From assembly GCF_014269035.2 (NCBI RefSeq), contig NZ_JABWRP020000009.1, forward strand, positions 1-64,000: DNA of 64,000 nucleotides, read 5' to 3'. The notes below the pieces were generated by a model. The model was not told the DNA's origin, searched no databases, and worked only from the letters and a program-made list of their open reading frames with translations. The translations under genes and the position numbers were made by a program. Below are positions 16,370 through 25,901 of this stretch, piece after piece; position 1 is the stretch's first letter; every line of letters begins with the position of its first letter. Origin of the DNA: Pseudomonas vlassakiae. GTDB lineage: Bacteria > Pseudomonadota > Gammaproteobacteria > Pseudomonadales > Pseudomonadaceae.

Positions 16370-18053
16370 CGACCCGTACCTCGCGGAACATGCCGGTCTC
16401 CATGTGGTAGAGCAGGTGGCAGTGGTAGGCCCAGCGACCCAGGGCGTCGGCGGTGACCCGGTAGCTGCGGCGACTGCCAGGCGGCATGTCGACGGTGTGC
16501 TTGCGCACCAGGAAGCGCCCGTGTTCGTCCTCCAGATCGCTCCACATGCCGTGCAGGTGGATGGGGTGGGTCATCATCGTGTCGTTGACCAGGGTGATGC
16601 GCACCCGCTCGCCGTAGGCCAGGCGCAACGGTGCGGCATCGCTGAACTTGACCCCGTCGAACGACCAGGCGAAGCGCTCCATGTGCCCGGTCAGGTGCAG
16701 CTCGATATCCCGTGAAGGTTCGCGGCCATCCGGGTCCGGGTAGGGGCTGCGCAGGTCGGCATAGGTCAGCACCCGGCGGCCGTTGTCCCGCAGACCGATG
16801 CCGGGGTCGGCCAGGTTGGCGCGAGGGGCCATGGTCTGCATATCCACCAGCGGGTTACCGGACTCGCTGGCGGGGTGGCCTTGCATGCTGCTCATGCTGG
16901 CGTGGTCCATGCCGGCCATGTTGCCGTGATCCATCGCAGCCATGTGGCCGTGGCCCATGTCGGCCATGCTCAGCACGGGGCGCGGGTCAGGCTCAGGCAC
17001 CGCTGCCTGCAGACCGCTGGCACGGGCCAGGGTGCCGCGGGCGTAGCCGCTGCGGTCCATGCTTTGGGCGAACAGGGTGTAGGCGGGCAGGTCGCCGACG
17101 GTCACCAGCACGTCGTAGGTTTCGGCCACCGCGATACGCAGTTCGTCCACGGTCACCGGTGTCACCGGCAGGCCGTCGGCGGCGATCACGGTCAGCGTAA
17201 GGCCCGGAATGCGAAAGTCGAAGTAGGTCATTGCCGAGGCATTGATCAGGCGCAGGCGCACGGTTTCGCCGGGCTGGAACAGGCAGGTGAAGTTGCCGCC
17301 CGGGGGTTGGCCGTTGAGCAGGTAGGTGTAGCTGGCGGCGCTGATGTCGGCCAGATCGGTCGGGTTCATGCGCATGCGCGCCCAGGCCAGGCGTTCGTCG
17401 ACGGTAGCGCCCCAACCGTTGTCGGCAACGTCGGTGACAAAGTCGCCGAGTGTGCGCTTGTGGTAGTTGAAGGCGTCGGACTGTTTCTTCAGGGTCGCCA
17501 GCAACGCTTCGGGTGCCTGGTCGGACCAGTCGCTGAACAGCAGCACATGGTCGCGCTGGTAGGCATGCGGCTCGGGCGCGCGTGGCTCGATGACGATCGC
17601 GCCATACACCCCGGCCTGCTCCTGCAGGCCGGAATGGCTGTGGTACCAGTAGGTACCGCTCTGGCGCAGGGTGAACTGGTACAGGTACTCGCCACCCGGG
17701 GCGATGCCGGCGAAGCTCAAGCCCGGTACACCGTCCATGTTGGCCGGCAGGAGGATGCCGTGCCAGTGGATCGAGGTGTCCTGTTCGAGACGGTTGCGCA
17801 CGCGCAGGGTCACCGTGTCGCCTTCGCGCCAGCGCAGCAGCGGGCCGGGCAGGCTGCCATTGATGGTCAGCGCGGTGCGTGGCCGGCCGGTGATGTTGAC
17901 CGGCGTCTGGCCAATCGACAGCTCGAAGTGCTGGCCGGCCAGCTCGCGGCCATCGCTGGCCTGGGCCAGCGGCCGCCACAGGCCCAGGCCGGCCAGTGTG
18001 GTGGCGGCGCCCAGGCCTTTGACGAAGGTGCGGCGTGTGGGGTTGCGCAACAT
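16362..18053 (-). CDS. copA: Copper resistance multicopper oxidase CopA
   Basis: Periplasmic multicopper oxidase of 563 aa exported by Tat (NPTRRTFVKGLG at residues 4-15). The T2/T3 copper ligands are present: HWHG (96-99), HSHSG (138-142), HPIHLHG, and the T1/T3 HCHLLYHMETGMF at the C-terminus. A Met/His-rich insert (GHGHMAAMDHGNMAGMDHAS) provides extra Cu binding. It would oxidise Cu(I) and store copper. First gene of copA-copB-DUF411-yqaA; a CopR-type box lies 67 bp upstream. Confidence 0.97.
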   Translation of the reverse strand: MLRNPTRRTFVKGLGAATTLAGLGLWRPLAQASDGRELAGQHFELSIGQTPVNITGRPRTALTINGSLPGPLLRWREGDTVTLRVRNRLEQDTSIHWHGILLPANMDGVPGLSFAGIAPGGEYLYQFTLRQSGTYWYHSHSGLQEQAGVYGAIVIEPRAPEPHAYQRDHVLLFSDWSDQAPEALLATLKKQSDAFNYHKRTLGDFVTDVADNGWGATVDERLAWARMRMNPTDLADISAASYTYLLNGQPPGGNFTCLFQPGETVRLRLINASAMTYFDFRIPGLTLTVIAADGLPVTPVTVDELRIAVAETYDVLVTVGDLPAYTLFAQSMDRSGYARGTLARASGLQAAVPEPDPRPVLSMADMGHGHMAAMDHGNMAGMDHASMSSMQGHPASESGNPLVDMQTMAPRANLADPGIGLRDNGRRVLTYADLRSPYPDPDGREPSRDIELHLTGHMERFAWSFDGVKFSDAAPLRLAYGERVRITLVNDTMMTHPIHLHGMWSDLEDEHGRFLVRKHTVDMPPGSRRSYRVTADALGRWAYHCHLLYHMETGMFREVRVDE

Positions 18054-18120
18054 GGCGTGGCCTCATGCGTGGGGAGCCACGATCCTCGCCGGTTGCGCCT
18101 GTCAGCTGGCTGAGGCGCAG

Positions 18121-18136
18121 ATTACAGCCTTGTCAG
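18121..18136 (-). promoter_or_regulatory. CopR-type box for copA
   Basis: On the minus strand the sequence is CTGACA-AGGCT-GTAAT, an exact match to the CTGACA-N5-GTAAT motif reported for the copper response regulator CopR in pseudomonads. It lies 67 bp upstream of copA and physically overlaps the trhP stop codon. Confidence 0.65.
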
Positions 18137-19467
18137 GCAGCCTGTTCGGCATCGCCCAGGTCGCGCATCAGCAGGCCGTACTCCAGCGCAACCTGCTCGG
18201 GAATCGGCAGGTACACCACATGGCCGTCGCCGGGCGCGACATCGATCGCGTGCTGTTGGCGGTCGAACAGGCGGTGCAGGTCGAAGTGGTAGTTGCCACG
18301 CGGGGTCATCAACTCCAGGTGGTCACCCAGGGCGAAGCGGTTCTTGACCTTGACCTCGGCCAGGCCATCGACGCGCAATCCCGTCAGCTCGCCGACGAAC
18401 TGCTGGCGCTCCGACAGCGAGTTGCCACGCAGGTAGTTCTGGTATTCGTCGTGCACATGGCGACGCAGGAAGCCTTCGGTATAGCCGCGCTGGGCCAGCG
18501 ATTCGAGGTTGTCCATCAAGCCCATGTCGAACGGCCTTCCGGCTGCTGCGTCGTCGATGGCCTTGCGGTAGGACTGCACGGCCCGGGCGCAGTAGAAGTG
18601 ACTCTTGGTCCGCCCTTCGATCTTCAGCGAGTGCACACCCATGGCCGCCAGGCGCTCGACGTGCTGGATGGCGCGCAGGTCCTTGGCATTCATGATGTAG
18701 GTGCCATGCTCGTCCTCGAAGGCGGGCATCTCGCTGCCTGGGCGATTGCTCTCCTGCAACAGGAACACCTGCTGGGTCGGCGCGCCCAGGCCCAGGGTCG
18801 GCTCGACCTCACGGACGATGTCGCCGGTGGTGTTTTCCGTGGCTGGGGTGGCCTGGTATTTCCAGCGGCAGGCATTGGTGCAAGTACCCTGGTTGGCATC
18901 GCGCCTGTTCAGGTAACCCGACAGCAGGCAACGGCCGGAGTAAGCCATGCACAATGCGCCGTGAACGAACACTTCCAGCTCCATGGCCGGTACCTGCTGG
19001 CGGATTTCCTCGATCTCCTCCAGCGACAGTTCACGCGACAGGATCACCCGGCTCAGGCCCATCTGTTGCCAGAACTGCACGCTGGCCCAGTTGACCGTAT
19101 TGGCCTGCACCGACAGATGCACCGGCATCTGCGGAAAATGCTGGCGCACCAGCATGATCAGCCCGGGGTCGGACATGATCAGCGCATCGGGCGCCATCTC
19201 GATCACCGGTGCCAGGTCCTTGAGGAAGGTCTTCAACTTGGCATTGTGCGGCGCGATGTTGACCACCACGTAGAAGCGCTTGCCCAGGGCATGTGCCTCG
19301 TTGATGCCCAGCGCCAGGTTGGCGTGGTCGAATTCGTTGTTGCGCACCCTCAGGCTGTAACGCGGCTGGCCGGCGTAGACCGCGTCGGCACCGTAGGCGA
19401 AGGCATAGCGCAGGGTCTTGAGGCTGCCGGCGGGGGCAAGCAGTTCGGGCTTGGCAGGTAGGGTCAT
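18133..19467 (-). CDS. trhP: tRNA 5-hydroxyuridine modification protein TrhP (YegQ, peptidase U32 family)
   Basis: A 444-aa U32-family protein matching YegQ/TrhP. It helps make 5-hydroxyuridine at tRNA wobble position 34 by a prephenate-linked, oxygen-independent route. N-terminal signature PELLAPAGSLKTLRYAFAYG is followed by ADAVYAGQPRYSLR. The Fe-S cysteines have the pattern C-x6-C-x15-C-x3-C in the segment starting CMAYSGRC. The C-terminal U32 domain (GDHLELMTPRGNY) separates it from the shorter UbiU/UbiV. A perfect ANR box and TAGCAT -10 lie upstream. Its 3' end overlaps the copA CopR box. Confidence 0.92.
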   Translation of the reverse strand: MTLPAKPELLAPAGSLKTLRYAFAYGADAVYAGQPRYSLRVRNNEFDHANLALGINEAHALGKRFYVVVNIAPHNAKLKTFLKDLAPVIEMAPDALIMSDPGLIMLVRQHFPQMPVHLSVQANTVNWASVQFWQQMGLSRVILSRELSLEEIEEIRQQVPAMELEVFVHGALCMAYSGRCLLSGYLNRRDANQGTCTNACRWKYQATPATENTTGDIVREVEPTLGLGAPTQQVFLLQESNRPGSEMPAFEDEHGTYIMNAKDLRAIQHVERLAAMGVHSLKIEGRTKSHFYCARAVQSYRKAIDDAAAGRPFDMGLMDNLESLAQRGYTEGFLRRHVHDEYQNYLRGNSLSERQQFVGELTGLRVDGLAEVKVKNRFALGDHLELMTPRGNYHFDLHRLFDRQQHAIDVAPGDGHVVYLPIPEQVALEYGLLMRDLGDAEQAA

Positions 19468-19519
19468 GGGCGCACCGGGGCAAAGGCGCGGATGCTAGCG
19501 GCTGGCCGGGGCCGTCGTA

Positions 19520-19533
19520 TTGATTTGAATCAA
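19520..19533 (-). promoter_or_regulatory. ANR/FNR box, perfect consensus, between trhP and the AI-2E transporter
   Basis: TTGAT-ttga-ATCAA is an exact FNR/ANR palindrome. A TAGCAT -10 element at 19492-19497 (minus strand) places the box at about -41.5 for trhP, the class II activator position. No -10 fits that spacing on the plus strand, so trhP is the more likely target than the transporter at 19597. Confidence 0.75.
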
Positions 19534-19596
19534 CGGCAGGGTGGCACTTTTGCCCAGGTGGCGTGCACTAATGACCATGACCCCTGAGGAGTTGCC

Positions 19597-20661
19597 ATGA
19601 ACCAAGACGCCCTGCAGAACAAAGCCATGGCCGTGCTCCTGACCCTGGTGACCATCGCCTTCGTGTGGATCTTGCTGCCGTATTACGGCGCCATCTTCTG
19701 GGCAGTGATTCTCGGCATCCTGTTCGCGCCGTTGCAGCGTCACCTGCTGATCCGCTTCGGCCGCCGCCGCAACCTGGCGGCGGCCTGTACCGTGCTGGTG
19801 TGCCTGCTGGTGGCCGTGCTGCCAGTGATCATCACCAGCGCCTTGCTGGTGCAGGAAGGCGCCACGCTGTACCAGCGAATCGAGAGTGGCCAGCTGGACA
19901 TCGCCGGCTACGTCGAGCGCGGCAAGGACATGCTCCCGGCCTTTGCCCAACACGGTCTGGACCGCATGGGCATGGGCAACCTGGACGGGCTGCGCGACAA
20001 GATCACCAAATGGGCCACCCAGGGCAGCCAGGTGCTGGCCAGCCAGGCATTCAACTTTGGCCAGGGCACCTTCGAGTTTGTGGTGAGCTTCGGCATCATG
20101 ATGTACCTGTTGTTCTTTTTCCTGCGCGAGGGGGCCGATGTGGCGCGCCGGGTGCGCCTGGCCGTGCCGTTGCCGGAACACCAGAAGCGCCGCCTGCAGT
20201 TGAAGTTCAACCGGGTGGTAAGGGCCACGGTCAAGGGCAATGTGCTGGTGGCCATCACCCAGGGTGCACTGGGTGGTTTGATCTTCTGGGTGCTGGATAT
20301 CCCCAGTGCGTTGGTCTGGGCGGTACTGATGGCGTTCCTGTCGCTATTGCCGGCGGTCGGCGCGGGAATTGTCTGGGCGCCGGTGGCAGCCTACTTCCTG
20401 TTGACCGGGGCGATTCTGCCAGGGGTGATCCTGACCGCGTTCGGCGTGCTGGTGATCGGCCTGGTGGACAACCTGCTGCGGCCGATCCTGGTGGGCAAGG
20501 ACACGCGGATGCCCGATTACCTGATCCTGGTGTCCACTCTGGGCGGGCTGGCGGTATTCGGGCTCAACGGCTTCGTGATCGGGCCGTTGATTGCGGCGTT
20601 GTTCGTTTCCAGCTGGGCGATCTTCGCGGCGGCCAAGCCGCAGGTGCAGTTACCGTCCTGA
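19597..20661 (+). CDS. AI-2E family transporter (PerM/TqsA-like)
   Basis: A 354-aa integral membrane protein of the AI-2E transporter superfamily. Paired N-terminal helices (AVLLTLVTIAFVWILLPYYGAI; FWAVILGILFAPLQR), a soluble middle section and a C-terminal helix group containing GLVDNLLRPILVG and GLNGFVIGPLIAALF are typical. Named for TqsA, but members transport varied solutes including sodium and metabolites; the substrate is unknown here. The ATG follows TGAGGAG. The divergent promoter region contains the ANR box. Confidence 0.9.
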   Translation: MNQDALQNKAMAVLLTLVTIAFVWILLPYYGAIFWAVILGILFAPLQRHLLIRFGRRRNLAAACTVLVCLLVAVLPVIITSALLVQEGATLYQRIESGQLDIAGYVERGKDMLPAFAQHGLDRMGMGNLDGLRDKITKWATQGSQVLASQAFNFGQGTFEFVVSFGIMMYLLFFFLREGADVARRVRLAVPLPEHQKRRLQLKFNRVVRATVKGNVLVAITQGALGGLIFWVLDIPSALVWAVLMAFLSLLPAVGAGIVWAPVAAYFLLTGAILPGVILTAFGVLVIGLVDNLLRPILVGKDTRMPDYLILVSTLGGLAVFGLNGFVIGPLIAALFVSSWAIFAAAKPQVQLPS

Positions 20662-20668
20662 GACGGTA

Positions 20669-22717
20669 TCAGCGGAAGCTGTACGAAACCCCGGCATACA
20701 CGCCGAAGCCTTCGCCCGGTGTCGAGCGGGCAACGTCCTTGCCGGCATCGTTGTACCCTGGCGTAACGGTCGCCGCGTAGCGCTGGTTGGTCAGGTTGCG
20801 CAGGTCCAGCCAGGTCTGCCAGTCCTGCTTCGGCGAATCCCAGCCCAGCCGCGCGCCGAGCACGGCGTAGGCGTCGGCGTGGTAGCTGTTGGCGTAGTCG
20901 ACCTGCACCTGCGACGCCATCTGCGTGTTGACCCCGGCGTAGAACCCGCTCGGCCAGTCGTAACGCAGTTCCGCCTGGTAGTAGTGCATGGGGATGCCGG
21001 GCAGGCGGTTGTCGCCGAATGTATCGTCGTCGCGGTAGTGGAAGTCGCTGAAGGTGTAGGCCTGGCGCAGGCTCAGCTTGCCCGTGCCGGGTTGCTCCCA
21101 GAGGAGGCTGTCCAGGCCGGCTTCGACGCCTTGGTGGACGGTGGGGCTGGCGTTGAACTCCTTGAACGGCAAGCCTTGCACGACTTCCACGTTGAGCAGT
21201 TCGTGACGTACCTGCGAGTAGTACCAGGCCAGATCCCAATGCCCCAGCGCCGAGTCGCCGCGGGCGCCCAGTTCCAGAGTGGTGGCGGTCTGATTCTGCA
21301 TCTTCATGGGCTGATTGGTTACCGGTGCACTCCAGACCAGCGACCACGGGTGCGGCGGCTCCACCGAGCGGCTGAGATTGCCGTAAACCTGCAGGTCCGG
21401 GCGAATGTCGTAACGCAGGCCCACACGCGGGGCGTAATCCCAGGCATGCTGGCTGACTTTGCCGCCATCGGCGGGGTAAGTCACATCGCTTTCACGGCGG
21501 GTATAGATCATCGCAAGGCCCGTGGTCAGCCACAGATTGGGGACCAGTTCCAGATCATTGCCAAGGTGCAGCACGGTGTCCGAACCCTGGTAGGTGAAGT
21601 CACGCGTGCGCGCGCCGACCACGTCGTTGATCCGGGAGAACTGCGAGGCGCCACTGTTGGGCAGGTGCTTGGTGGTGCGCCAGCCAACGGTGGTCTTGCT
21701 CTCATGGCCAAGCAGGGTGTCACGCCGGAAGTAGTTCAGCGTGCCGCTGACATCGGTGTAGGCCACCTTCAGGCGCATGGCGCCCTCGCGCAGGTCCATC
21801 GGGTAGTCGTGATAGACCAGCCCGGCTTCAAGGCGTGAGTCATCGTCGAGGAAGAAGGTGGTCTTGTTGCCCACCCAGGTGCTGCCCGGTTGCGGGCGGC
21901 TGTCGTTGCGCGACAGGTAGCCTGGGTTGGCAGCGCGAGGGTCATGCTTGATCTGGTCCTTGGTCAGGCGCCCGGCCAGTTCGTTTTCGGTTTCCCGGTA
22001 GCGCAGGTAGAAGCGCGTTTCCAGGTTCGGGTTGAAGCGGTAGCCGACATTGGCGGCAATGCCTTTCGAGCTGCCGCTGCTGTGGTCCTGATAGCCGTCG
22101 TACTCCGAGTCGGTCAGGGCCACGTAATAATCGAGGTTGCCCAGTACTTGCCCGGAACTGATCTGACGGTGCCGGTAGCCGCGGCTGCCGGCTTCGTAGC
22201 GCACCTGCAGTGGCGCGGCGTCGTAGCCGGTATGGGTCACGTAATTGATGGCCCCGCCCAGGGCCAGCGAGCCTTGATCGAAACCGTTGGCCCCGCGCAG
22301 TACTTCGGCACGGCTCAGCCACAGGGGTTCGAACAGCTCGTAGGGCGTACCGCCCGGGCCTGTCAGCGGCAGGCCGTCGAACAGGGTGTAGACCCCGGAA
22401 CCATGGGCACCAGGTGCACGGTTGATGCCCGAGCCGCGGATCGACAACTTGATGCCGTCATTACCCGCGGACTGGGCGAACACGCCAGGTTGATAGGCCA
22501 GCACGTCCTGATTGCTGGCCACCCGTCCTTGCCCCACCTTGTCCATGTCGACCAGGTTGCTGGCGCCTGGGATCTCACGCAGACGCTCGGCGGCAGTCTC
22601 CAGTTCGGTCTGTTGCTGATCTTCGATCAGTACCTGGTCGAGTTCGATACTGCCAGCGGCCTGGGCGGCGCTGGTGACCAGCAGGGCCAGCAGCGAAAGG
22701 GGGAGGGTGGGGCGCAT
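20669..22717 (-). CDS. TonB-dependent outer-membrane receptor
   Basis: A 682-aa TonB-dependent receptor without an STN domain, so not a signalling transducer. A signal peptide (MRPTLPLSLLALLVTSAAQA) sets the start at 22717; an upstream ATG at 22759 would add 14 residues before it. The plug contains IRGSGINRAPGAHGSGVYTLFDGLPL and RAEVLRGANGFDQGSLALGGAINYV. The barrel ends in VYAGVSYSFR. The ligand is probably iron-related but cannot be named. No clear Fur box was seen; a TCTGAC/GTCAGA inverted repeat lies upstream. Confidence 0.88.
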   Translation of the reverse strand: MRPTLPLSLLALLVTSAAQAAGSIELDQVLIEDQQQTELETAAERLREIPGASNLVDMDKVGQGRVASNQDVLAYQPGVFAQSAGNDGIKLSIRGSGINRAPGAHGSGVYTLFDGLPLTGPGGTPYELFEPLWLSRAEVLRGANGFDQGSLALGGAINYVTHTGYDAAPLQVRYEAGSRGYRHRQISSGQVLGNLDYYVALTDSEYDGYQDHSSGSSKGIAANVGYRFNPNLETRFYLRYRETENELAGRLTKDQIKHDPRAANPGYLSRNDSRPQPGSTWVGNKTTFFLDDDSRLEAGLVYHDYPMDLREGAMRLKVAYTDVSGTLNYFRRDTLLGHESKTTVGWRTTKHLPNSGASQFSRINDVVGARTRDFTYQGSDTVLHLGNDLELVPNLWLTTGLAMIYTRRESDVTYPADGGKVSQHAWDYAPRVGLRYDIRPDLQVYGNLSRSVEPPHPWSLVWSAPVTNQPMKMQNQTATTLELGARGDSALGHWDLAWYYSQVRHELLNVEVVQGLPFKEFNASPTVHQGVEAGLDSLLWEQPGTGKLSLRQAYTFSDFHYRDDDTFGDNRLPGIPMHYYQAELRYDWPSGFYAGVNTQMASQVQVDYANSYHADAYAVLGARLGWDSPKQDWQTWLDLRNLTNQRYAATVTPGYNDAGKDVARSTPGEGFGVYAGVSYSFR

Positions 22718-22746
22718 TTCAGGGGTTCCAGATCGATAAGCGGGAT

Positions 22747-22767
22747 TCTGACGCTGCAAGTGTCAGA
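22747..22767. promoter_or_regulatory. Inverted repeat upstream of the TonB receptor
   Basis: TCTGAC (22747-22752) and GTCAGA (22762-22767) are separated by 9 nt, about 30-50 bp before the receptor start. It could be an operator of unknown identity. Confidence 0.3.
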
Positions 22768-22802
22768 CGAAGCACAGCTTTCGTTGTGGAACCGGAAAAA
22801 GA

Positions 22803-22826
22803 AAAACCCCGCCGAGGCGGGGTTTT
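22803..22826 (-). terminator. Rho-independent terminator of the nuo operon
   Basis: An 11-bp perfect stem with core CCCCGCC/GGCGGGG and a 2-nt loop is followed on the minus strand by TTTTTCTTTTT. It starts about 17 bp after the nuoN stop. Confidence 0.9.
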
Positions 22827-22842
22827 GCGTATTGCCGAGTGA

Positions 22843-24312
22843 TCAGCCCAGCAGTTGCAGGCCGGCGTGCTGGACCATGTCCAGCAGAGGCTGCGGGTAT
22901 ACACCGAGGACGAAGGCGAGGATGGCGATGGCCAGCAGCATCACGCCACCGGTGCGCTGTTCCCACTTCAGCGGGGCGTCGTGGCGACGCAGGTTCGGCT
23001 CGACCAGGTACAGGGTGACCATGACGCGCAGATAGTAGTAGACACCGATGGCGCTACCGATCACCAGCGCACCGACCAGCCACCACAGCTGCGATTCGAC
23101 GCCGGTGGCGATGATGTAGAACTTGCCGATGAAGCCAGCGGTCAGCGGGATGCCCGCCAGCGACAGCATCATCACGGTCAGCACTGCGGTCAGGTACGGG
23201 CGGCGCCAGAACAGGCCGCGGTATTCGTACAGGGCGTCGGCGTCACGGCCGGCGTAAGGCGACGACATCAAGGTGATGACACCGAACGCACCGAGGCTGG
23301 TGATCACGTAGGTGACCAGGTACACGCCCATGGCTTCCAGGGCCAGGCCTTTGCTGGCGACCAGGGCGATGACCAGGTAGCCGAAGTGGGCGATGGACGA
23401 GTAACCGAGCAGGCGCTTGAGGTTGCTCTGGGTCAGTGCCAGCAGGTTACCGATCAGGATCGACGCTACCGCGATCACTGCCAGGACGGTGCTCAGCACG
23501 CCGCTGCTGGCAGCGGGGGAGAGCATGAACAGGCGCACGACCACGGCGAATACCGCAACCTTGCTGGCGGTGGCCAGGAACGCGGCGACCGGCGCCGGTG
23601 CGCCTTCGTACACGTCCGGGGTCCACAGGTGGAACGGTACCAGCGACAGCTTGAAGGCCAGGCCGACCAGCATCATGCCCAGGCCCAGCTGGGCCAGCAG
23701 GCTAGGCATGCTGGTGGCGGCCAGGGCCTTGCCCAGCTGGTCGAAGGTCAGGCTGCCAGCGTCGGCGTACAGCAGGGCCATGCCGAACAGCAGGAAGGCG
23801 GAGCCTGCGGCCGACAGCACCATGTACTTGATGCCGGCTTCCAGCGAGCGCTTGTTGAAGAAGGCGTATGCCACCAGGCCGTAGACCGGTACCGACAGCA
23901 GCTCCAGGCCGATGAACAGGCCGGCCAGGTGGTTGGCGCTGACCAGCACCAGGCCACCGAGGGCAGACATCAGCAGCAGCAGGTACAGCTCTTCACGGTT
24001 GCCCGGGAAACCCTTGGACCCTTCGCCGAGGTAGGCGTGGGCGAGGGTGACGCAAGCCAGCGTGGCCACCAGGATGATCGCCATGTACAGGCAGGCGAAC
24101 TTGTCGATGGTGACCAGGGAGGTCACCGCCAAGGGCGCGACTTTCAGTGCTGGCAGGATCGACAGCAGGGCCAGGTTCAGGCCCACGGTGGACAGCAGGA
24201 AGGTCTGCGAGTGGTTGCGCTTCCAGGCGATCGCCAGCATCACCACCACGGTGGTGACGGTGGTGATCAGCATCGGCGCCAATGCGATAAAGTGTTGAGT
24301 GGTGAATTCCAT
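22843..24312 (-). CDS. nuoN: NADH-quinone oxidoreductase subunit N
   Basis: Membrane proton-pumping subunit of respiratory complex I, 489 aa, with about 14 helices of the antiporter-like (Mrp) fold. Typical signatures: [19 protein letters not shown], the conserved glutamate helix [19 protein letters not shown], and [14 protein letters not shown]. Last gene of nuoA-N, 7 bp after nuoM and followed by a strong terminator. Confidence 0.97.
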   Translation of the reverse strand: MEFTTQHFIALAPMLITTVTTVVVMLAIAWKRNHSQTFLLSTVGLNLALLSILPALKVAPLAVTSLVTIDKFACLYMAIILVATLACVTLAHAYLGEGSKGFPGNREELYLLLLMSALGGLVLVSANHLAGLFIGLELLSVPVYGLVAYAFFNKRSLEAGIKYMVLSAAGSAFLLFGMALLYADAGSLTFDQLGKALAATSMPSLLAQLGLGMMLVGLAFKLSLVPFHLWTPDVYEGAPAPVAAFLATASKVAVFAVVVRLFMLSPAASSGVLSTVLAVIAVASILIGNLLALTQSNLKRLLGYSSIAHFGYLVIALVASKGLALEAMGVYLVTYVITSLGAFGVITLMSSPYAGRDADALYEYRGLFWRRPYLTAVLTVMMLSLAGIPLTAGFIGKFYIIATGVESQLWWLVGALVIGSAIGVYYYLRVMVTLYLVEPNLRRHDAPLKWEQRTGGVMLLAIAILAFVLGVYPQPLLDMVQHAGLQLLG

Positions 24313-24319
24313 AGCGCTC

Positions 24320-25852
24320 TTACCGGGCCGAAGCGAGTTGAGTGAAAGCGGAACCGAGCCACTGCTGCACGCCGGTCATGGTGGCGGCAGAGGTGTCGAG
24401 GAACGGCTGCGGATACACGCCCAGCAGGATCAGCAGTACCGCCAGGCCCAGCACCATGACCAGCTCGCGACCGTCCATGCCGGCCAGCACGGTGTCGGCC
24501 TTGGCCGGGCCGAAGTAGGCGCGGTGGATCATGATCAGCGAGTACACCGAACCGAATACCAGGCCGGTGGTGGCGATCACGGTGATCCACGGTACATGCA
24601 CGAAGCTGCCGATCAGGATCAGGAACTCGCCGACGAAGTTGCCGGTACCTGGCAGGCCCAGCGACGCGGCGGCGAAGAATAGGCTGATGGCTGGGAGGTA
24701 GGCAATGCGGTGCCACAGGCCGCCCATCTGGCGCATGTCACGGGTGTGCAGGCGCTCGTACAGCTGGCCCGACAGGATGAACAGCGCGGCAGCCGACAGG
24801 CCGTGGGCCAGCATCTGGATCACCGCGCCTTGCAGGGCCTGCTGGCTGCCGGAGTAGATACCGATCAGCACGAAGCCCATGTGCGAAACGCTGGAGAAGG
24901 CGATCAGGCGCTTGATGTCGGTCTGCGCGAAGGCCAGGAAGGCGCCGTAGAAGATACCGATCAGGCCCAGGGTCATGGCGATGGGGGCAAACTCGGCCGA
25001 GGCGTTCGGGAACAGCGGCAGGGCGAAGCGCAGCAGGCCATAGGCCGCGGTCTTCAGCAGGATACCGGCCAGGTCCACGGAACCTGCGGTCGGCGCCTGG
25101 GCGTGAGCGTCAGGCAGCCAGGAGTGGAACGGCACCACCGGCAGCTTCACCGCGAAGGCGATGAAGAAGCCCAGCATCAGCAGGTACTCGGTACCGGCCG
25201 GCAGCTCGGCCTTGAGCAGGTCGCTGTAATTGAAGGTGATCACACCAGTGTTGCTGTAGTTGACCAGCACCAGGCCCAGGATCGCCACCAGCATGATCAG
25301 GCCGCTGGCCTGGGTGAAGATGAAGAACTTGGTCGCCGCGTAGATCCGGGTCTTCTTGCCATCTGCCGAGCTGTGACCCCAGAGCGCGATGAGGAAGTAC
25401 ATCGGCACCAGCATCATTTCCCAGAAGAAGAAGAACAGGAACAGGTCCAGGGCCAGGAACACACCGACCACGCCGCCGAGGATCCACATCAGGTTGAGGT
25501 GGAAGAAGCCGACGTGGCGCTGGATCTCTTTCCAGGAGCACAGTACCGACAGCACACCGAGCAGGCCGGTGAGCAGGATCATCAGCAGCGACAGGCCATC
25601 GAGGGCCAGGTGGATACTGATGCCGAAGCGCTGGATCCACTGGACTTTGTATTCCAGGGCCCAGGCAGGCTCGCCACCCGGAGCGGGCGCCAGGGTGTAG
25701 TCGCCGTTGGCCCACAGGTACAGGCCGATGCCGAGCAGCAGGGACATGGTCAGCAGCGCGATCCAGCGCGGCAGGGTGGCGCCGAAGCGCTCACCCAGCC
25801 AGCACAGGAGGCCGCCGATGAAGGGGATCAGGATCAGCCAAGGCAAAATCAT
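24320..25852 (-). CDS. nuoM: NADH-quinone oxidoreductase subunit M
   Basis: Antiporter-like membrane subunit of complex I, 510 aa and about 14 membrane helices. It carries the conserved glutamate segment [21 protein letters not shown] near residue 140, plus [19 protein letters not shown] and the broken-helix region. It pumps protons in series with NuoL and NuoN. It lies 49 bp after nuoL and 7 bp before nuoN. Confidence 0.97.
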   Translation of the reverse strand: MILPWLILIPFIGGLLCWLGERFGATLPRWIALLTMSLLLGIGLYLWANGDYTLAPAPGGEPAWALEYKVQWIQRFGISIHLALDGLSLLMILLTGLLGVLSVLCSWKEIQRHVGFFHLNLMWILGGVVGVFLALDLFLFFFFWEMMLVPMYFLIALWGHSSADGKKTRIYAATKFFIFTQASGLIMLVAILGLVLVNYSNTGVITFNYSDLLKAELPAGTEYLLMLGFFIAFAVKLPVVPFHSWLPDAHAQAPTAGSVDLAGILLKTAAYGLLRFALPLFPNASAEFAPIAMTLGLIGIFYGAFLAFAQTDIKRLIAFSSVSHMGFVLIGIYSGSQQALQGAVIQMLAHGLSAAALFILSGQLYERLHTRDMRQMGGLWHRIAYLPAISLFFAAASLGLPGTGNFVGEFLILIGSFVHVPWITVIATTGLVFGSVYSLIMIHRAYFGPAKADTVLAGMDGRELVMVLGLAVLLILLGVYPQPFLDTSAATMTGVQQWLGSAFTQLASAR

Positions 25853-25901
25853 GACGGGTTGGTTTCCTTTCGCAGAGTCGCAAGGTTCGCAAAATTCATG
25901 G

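Noticed and set aside
17671..19461. 596-codon plus-strand frame across copA/trhP
   Set aside because: Overlaps two clearly conserved minus-strand genes and lacks homology features.
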